From: Atopobium sp. UBA1382
GTDB taxonomy: Bacteria > Actinomycetota > Coriobacteriia > Coriobacteriales > Atopobiaceae
Reading direction: 5' to 3'
Assembly (NCBI GenBank): GCA_002305805.1
Contig: DBQY01000009.1
Location: 15,756 to 79,755, forward strand
DNA length: 64,000 bases
Part shown: piece after piece, positions 60,446-64,000 of the stretch
Numbering within the stretch: the stretch's first letter is position 1
How the letters are laid out: every line of letters starts with the position of its first letter
The notes under the pieces: model-generated
The model's database searches: none
Told to the model about the DNA's origin: nothing
The model's input: the letters and a program-made list of their open reading frames with translations, nothing else
Made by a program: the position numbers and the translations under genes

Positions 60446-60603
60446 ACTCTCCGGTTTTGGGGCAAACGCATGATGCCCGGGACGCCCTGGCATCATGCGT
60501 TTAACCACAACCGCTTGTTTCCTGGCGATTTTGGCCCCAGATGACGAGAAGGACCTCCGGCTCGGACCTCAGACATAAGACCTTTGCCCCAAAACCGGAG
60601 AGT
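60446..60603. repeat. 158-bp element with 21-bp perfect terminal inverted repeats
   Basis: The 21-bp arms (60446-60466 and 60583-60603; ends ACTCTCCGG and CCGGAGAGT) are perfect inverts. Just inside the left arm is a 14-bp perfect hairpin, AAACGCATGATGCC (60464-60477) and GGCATCATGCGTTT (60489-60502). The middle holds a CGAGAAGGAC word (60545-60554). The ends look like those of a miniature inverted-repeat transposable element or a large structured RNA. No coding frame and no target-site duplication were recognised with certainty. It lies between the PF00882 gene and the gltBD operon. Confidence 0.75.
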
Positions 60604-60616
60604 TCACTACGAAATC

Positions 60617-60644
60617 GGCCCTCCCGCGAGCGCGAGGGAGGGCC
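60617..60644. terminator. Hairpin after the 158-bp element
   Basis: GGCCCTCCC (60617-60625) pairs with GGGAGGGCC (60636-60644). On the minus strand GATTTCGT follows the stem, so it may end the gltB-gltD transcript; the T-run is poor on either strand. Confidence 0.45.
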
Positions 60645-60719
60645 AAACCCAAAACCTACGAATTCCTGGCACGCCGGGAGCGGCAGGGGCGGCCTCAATG
60701 GGCGAGAAGGACGGTGCGT

Positions 60720-60908
60720 TCACAGCCAGACGAGCTTGGGAGGCTCCTTCCGCGGGGTGCCCTGCGGTTCCTCCGGATGAGGCCCCTCGCTCCAGCCGGA
60801 GGACTCCTCGAGCCAGGGGCGACGCGGGCCGGCGGGCTCAAAAGCGACCTCGTCGCCCTTCTCCAGCCAGACGATTCCCTCAACTCTCCCGTCGTCGCGC
60901 GCGTCCAT
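60720..60908 (-). CDS. Small conserved-looking protein after gltD, unknown
   Basis: A 62-residue frame starts ATG one base after the gltD stop (TGACATG) and reads MDARDDGRVEGIVWLEKGDE, then a Pro/Glu-rich segment and EPPKLVWL. It is acidic and hydrophilic, with two Trp in the middle part. The spacing fits an operon, but the ribosome site is weak (GAGG at about 14 bases) and no family is recognised. A CGAGAAGGAC word lies eight bases after its stop, as after other genes here. Confidence 0.45.
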   Translation of the reverse strand: MDARDDGRVEGIVWLEKGDEVAFEPAGPRRPWLEESSGWSEGPHPEEPQGTPRKEPPKLVWL

Positions 60909-60909
60909 G

Positions 60910-62379
60910 TCAGAGACCCAACCTCGCGGCAACCTCGTCCACGCACGCCAGTGCGTCCGCGATGGCGCTCACCACGAGCGACGAGCCGGTCCGCACGTCG
61001 CCGGCGAGAAAGACGGGCGTCTCGCCGGAGGACGCCGCGCGATGCGCGCCCTCGACCGTGGCGGGCAGCCCCCGCTCCCCCACGCCCACGCCCAGCGCGT
61101 CCAGCACGGAGCGCTCCGGGCCCGTGAAGCCGCAGGCCACGAGCACGAGCTGCGCGCCGAGCTCCCGCTCGGAGCCCTCCACGCGCTCGGGGCGCCCGCC
61201 GGACCAGTCGAGGTCCGCCACGGCGATCCCGTGCACCGCGCCGGCCTTGTCGAGCAGGACCTCGAGGGTGTCGACGCCCCAGGCGCGCATCTCGCCGCCC
61301 ATGAGCTCGATGGCCTCGGCCTGGCCGTAGTCGGTCTTGAGCGTGGCGGGCCACTCGGGCCAGCGCGTCGAGCCCGGGCCCGGCTCGACGGGGCGCGGCA
61401 GGAACTCCAGCTGGGTCACGCTGCGGGCGCCCTGGCGCACGGCGGTGCCCAGGCAGTCGTTGCCCGTGTCGCCGCCGCCGATGACCACCACGTCGCGCCC
61501 GGCGGCGCTCACGGCGGGCTCGCCGCCGTCGAGCAGCGCCCGCGTGGCCGCCTCGAGGTAGTCGACGGCCCAGACCACGCCGCCCGCCGCGAGCCCGGCC
61601 TCGAAGCCCGTCGCCGAGAGCCCGCGCGGCACGCGTGCCCCCGCGGCCACGACCACCGCGTCGCTCTCCGCGAGCAGCGCGGACGCCACGTCCTTCTCGG
61701 CCGCGTCCGTGTTGAGGCGAAACTCCACGCCCAGCTCCTCCATGAGGGCCACGCGCCGTGCGACCACGTCCTTGGGGAGCTTCATGTTGGGGATGCCGTA
61801 CGTGAGGAGCCCGCCCGCGCGGTCGGCGCGCTCCACGACCGTCACGCGGGCCCCGCGCCGGGCGAGCTCCCATGCCGCCGCAAGTCCGGCGGGACCGGAG
61901 CCCACCACCGTCACGCGCGGGGCGTCCGGCCCGGCGGGCGAGAAGCGCCGGGGCCCGCCGTGTGCCCACTCCCAGTCCGAGATGGCGCGCTCGTTGTCAT
62001 GGATCGTCTCGGGCTCGCCGTGGCAGCCCAGGTTGCAGGCCGCCTCGCAGAGCGCCGGGCACACGCGGCTCGTGAACTCCGGCAAGGGCGACGTCATCGC
62101 CAGGCGGTCTGCGGCCTCGCGCCAGAGCCCCCGGTAGACGAGGTCGTTCCACTCGGGGATGAGGTTGTGCAGTGGGCAGCCGCTCGGCCGCGCCCCGCCA
62201 AAGCCAAAGCCCGCCTGGCAGAACGCCACGCCGCACATCATGCAGCGGCTCGCCTGCGCGCGGCGCACGCCCTCGTCCGGCTCCACGTAGAGCTCATCCC
62301 AGTCGCGCGTGCGCTCCGCGACCGGCCTGAGATCGTGGGCGCGCCGGCCCACCGTGAGAAACGCTCCTGGCTTGCCCAT
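60910..62379 (-). CDS. gltD: Glutamate synthase small subunit
   Basis: GltD passes electrons from NADPH through FAD to GltB. The 489-residue protein has an N-terminal ferredoxin-like region with cysteine clusters (RCMMCGVAFCQAG, CPLHNLIPEW; RVCPALCEAACNLGC), the FAD loop TVVGSGPAGLAAAWEL, and the NADPH loop VVVIGGGDTGNDCLGTAV. The C-terminal FAD stretch has VFLAGDVRTGSSLVVSAIAD. Length and cysteine spacing fit the NADPH-type small subunit. It starts one base after gltB. Confidence 0.96.
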   Translation of the reverse strand: MGKPGAFLTVGRRAHDLRPVAERTRDWDELYVEPDEGVRRAQASRCMMCGVAFCQAGFGFGGARPSGCPLHNLIPEWNDLVYRGLWREAADRLAMTSPLPEFTSRVCPALCEAACNLGCHGEPETIHDNERAISDWEWAHGGPRRFSPAGPDAPRVTVVGSGPAGLAAAWELARRGARVTVVERADRAGGLLTYGIPNMKLPKDVVARRVALMEELGVEFRLNTDAAEKDVASALLAESDAVVVAAGARVPRGLSATGFEAGLAAGGVVWAVDYLEAATRALLDGGEPAVSAAGRDVVVIGGGDTGNDCLGTAVRQGARSVTQLEFLPRPVEPGPGSTRWPEWPATLKTDYGQAEAIELMGGEMRAWGVDTLEVLLDKAGAVHGIAVADLDWSGGRPERVEGSERELGAQLVLVACGFTGPERSVLDALGVGVGERGLPATVEGAHRAASSGETPVFLAGDVRTGSSLVVSAIADALACVDEVAARLGL

Positions 62380-62380
62380 C

Positions 62381-64000
62381 CTAGGCCTCCCTCATCGCGT
62401 CGAATGCGTGGCTCAGCGCCTGCTCATGGGTGGCCCCCGCGGCCTCGGCCTCGGCGACCAGCGCGAGCACGCGCTCGTAGTCGCGCGGGATCACCTTCAC
62501 GAAGTGCGCCGACGCCTCGTCGAACTGGTAGAGCAGCTTGATGCCGCGCGGACTCGCCGTGCGGCGCACGTGCTCCTCCACGAGCGAGCGCACGAGCTCG
62601 AGGTCCTGGGCGTCCGGCTCCTCCAGGTTCACGAGCTCGGTGTTGCAGCGCCGCGCCAGCGTGCCAAAGCGGTCGTAGACGTAGGCCACGCCGCCGGACA
62701 TGCCGGCCGCGAAGTTGGCGCCGACCTCGCCGAGCACCACCACGCAGCCGCCCGTCATGTACTCGCAGCCGTGGTTGCCCACGCCCTCCACCACCACCGT
62801 GGCGCCGGAGTTGCGCACGCAGAAGCGCTGGCCCGCGAGGCCGTTCACAAAGCCCCGGCCGCTCGTGGCGCCGTAGAAGGCCACGTTGCCCACGATGACG
62901 TTCTCGTCGAACTTGTAGGTGGCGCCGTCGGCCGGGCGCACGGACAGCACGCCGCCCGAGAGCCCCTTGCCAAAGTAGTCGTTGGCGTCGCCGGAGACGC
63001 TCAGCGTGACGCCCGCCGGCAGGAACGCGCCGAAGCTCTGGCCTGCCGACCCCTCGCAGTCCACCGTGATCGACCCCTCCGGCAGGCCCTCCGGGTGCGC
63101 CCGCGTGACGTGGCTGCCCAGAAGCGTGCCCACGCACCGGTTGACGTTGTCGATGTCCGCCCGGAAGCGCACCGGCGTGAGGTGCGCGCGGGCCTCGGCC
63201 GTGTAGGGCACGAAGAGCGTGGCGTCGAGGGTTTTCTCGAGCTCCAGGTCGGGCCCCATCTCCGGCAGGAAGTGGCGTCCGTCGGCCCCGGGGATGTGCT
63301 GGCCGAACTCGGGCTCCGCGCAGGCGAGAAGGTCGGCGAGGTCCAGGCGGTTTGCCTTCCAGTTGGCCTCGCCCGCCACCGGCACCTGCGTGAGGCAGTC
63401 GGCGCGGCCCACCATCTCGTCCACCGTGCGGAAGCCCAGCCCGGCCATGACCTCGCGCAGCTCCTCGGCCACGAAGGTAAGGTAGTTCACCACGTGCTCG
63501 GGCCGGCCCGCGAAGCGGCCGCGCAGCGCGCAGTTCTGCGTGGCGATGCCCGCCGGGCAGGTGTCGCGCTGGCAGTCGCGCTGCATGAGGCAGCCGCAGG
63601 CGATGAGCGGCATCGTGGCGAAGCCGAACTCCTCGGCGCCCAACAGCGCCGCGATCGCCACGTCGCGCCCGCTCATGAGCTTGCCGTCGGTCTCGAGCAC
63701 CACGCGGGAGCGCAGGCCGTTTCTGAGCAGCGTCTGCTGGGTCTCCGCGAGGCCGATCTCGAACGGGATGCCCGCGTGGTAGATCGAGTCGCGCGGGGCG
63801 GCGCCCGTGCCGCCGTTGTGCCCGGAGATGAGGATCTTGTCGGCCCCGCCCTTGGCGACGCCCGTGGCGATGGTGCCCACGCCGGCCAGCGCGCAGAGCT
63901 TGACCGAGATACGCGCGCCCGGGTTGGCGTTCTTGAGGTCAAAGATCAGCTCGGCGAGGTCCTCGATCGAGTAGATGTCGTGGTGGGGCGGCGGCGAGAT
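62381..64000 (-). CDS. gltB: Glutamate synthase large subunit, partial (5' end beyond window)
   Basis: The visible 539 codons are the C-terminal part of the GOGAT large subunit, which makes two glutamates from glutamine and 2-oxoglutarate. Seen in order: SPPPHHDIYSIEDLAELIFD, the FMN region ISGHNGGTGAAPRDSIYHAG, the 3Fe-4S cysteines CLMQRDCQRDTC (C-x5-C-x4-C), and the beta-helix domain with DCEGSAGQSFGAFLPAG and GKGLSGGVLSVRP. The frame is open to the window end. It forms an operon with gltD and neighbours glnA. Confidence 0.97.
   Translation of the reverse strand: MSPPPHHDIYSIEDLAELIFDLKNANPGARISVKLCALAGVGTIATGVAKGGADKILISGHNGGTGAAPRDSIYHAGIPFEIGLAETQQTLLRNGLRSRVVLETDGKLMSGRDVAIAALLGAEEFGFATMPLIACGCLMQRDCQRDTCPAGIATQNCALRGRFAGRPEHVVNYLTFVAEELREVMAGLGFRTVDEMVGRADCLTQVPVAGEANWKANRLDLADLLACAEPEFGQHIPGADGRHFLPEMGPDLELEKTLDATLFVPYTAEARAHLTPVRFRADIDNVNRCVGTLLGSHVTRAHPEGLPEGSITVDCEGSAGQSFGAFLPAGVTLSVSGDANDYFGKGLSGGVLSVRPADGATYKFDENVIVGNVAFYGATSGRGFVNGLAGQRFCVRNSGATVVVEGVGNHGCEYMTGGCVVVLGEVGANFAAGMSGGVAYVYDRFGTLARRCNTELVNLEEPDAQDLELVRSLVEEHVRRTASPRGIKLLYQFDEASAHFVKVIPRDYERVLALVAEAEAAGATHEQALSHAFDAMREA

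Overview
The window is strongly GC-rich, densely coded bacterial chromosome. It carries housekeeping operons with many GTG and TTG starts, short intergenic gaps, ATGA-type overlaps and purine-rich Shine-Dalgarno sites. No rRNA, tRNA, phage, insertion sequence or CRISPR array was recognised. Gene content and protein style (complete dcw cell-wall cluster, type III glutamine synthetase, RsbW/sigma-B-type operon, MraZ operator of GTGT boxes) suggest a GC-rich Gram-positive actinobacterium. My best guess is a Coriobacteriia member (Olsenella/Atopobium relatives); this is inference from family knowledge, not a search.

Layout. 1-13.4 kb (minus strand): division/cell-wall cluster mraZ-rsmH-[253 bp gap]-ftsL-ftsI-murF-mraY-murD-ftsW-[repeat array between murG and murC]-murG-murC-murB. 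13.6-19.5 kb: a small lipoprotein, a large membrane-anchored repeat protein, xerD and pyrG. 19.5-24.7 kb: a NarL-type two-component system divergent from a three-gene ABC-2 exporter, with paired palindromic operators between them. 24.7-26.2 kb: a PARG-like protein and an XRE regulator flanking an AT-richer inverted-repeat region. 26.2-39.4 kb (minus): two housekeeping runs, alaS-ruvX-mltG-yqeG, aroK-aroB-like-pepP-efp and asp23-nusB-xseB-tlyA-nadK-recN. 39.5-44 kb: a stress-type operon (DUF948-like protein, RsbW-like anti-sigma, sigma factor, AI-2E transporter) and rarA. 44-52.4 kb: alpha/beta hydrolase, HD dNTPase, a degenerate ATP-grasp protein, an SGNH-GNAT fusion, a metallophosphatase, Vsr endonuclease and a PF00882-type protein. 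52.5-64 kb: MFS transporter, glnA (type III), polA-rnhA, a second PF00882-type paralogue, and gltD-gltB (gltB runs off the window). glnA and gltBD together form the ammonium-assimilation genes.

Most unusual signals. (1) The 10-mer CGAGAAGGAC occurs about 24 times, on both strands. It is over-represented between genes, often just after stop codons. Inside genes it appears to force rare codons (CTT in Val-Leu-Leu, AGA-AGG in RsmH). It looks like a DNA-uptake, Chi-like or architectural word. (2) Degenerate tandem repeats with a 31-bp period fill three intergenic regions (2.5, 13.5 and 45.3 kb). (3) Several long perfect inverted repeats (25.7, 44.1, 53.8, 60.5 kb) could be small mobile or structured-RNA elements. 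(4) An AroB-like protein next to aroK has lost the metal and lysine active-site motifs. All counts are hand counts and need a computed scan.
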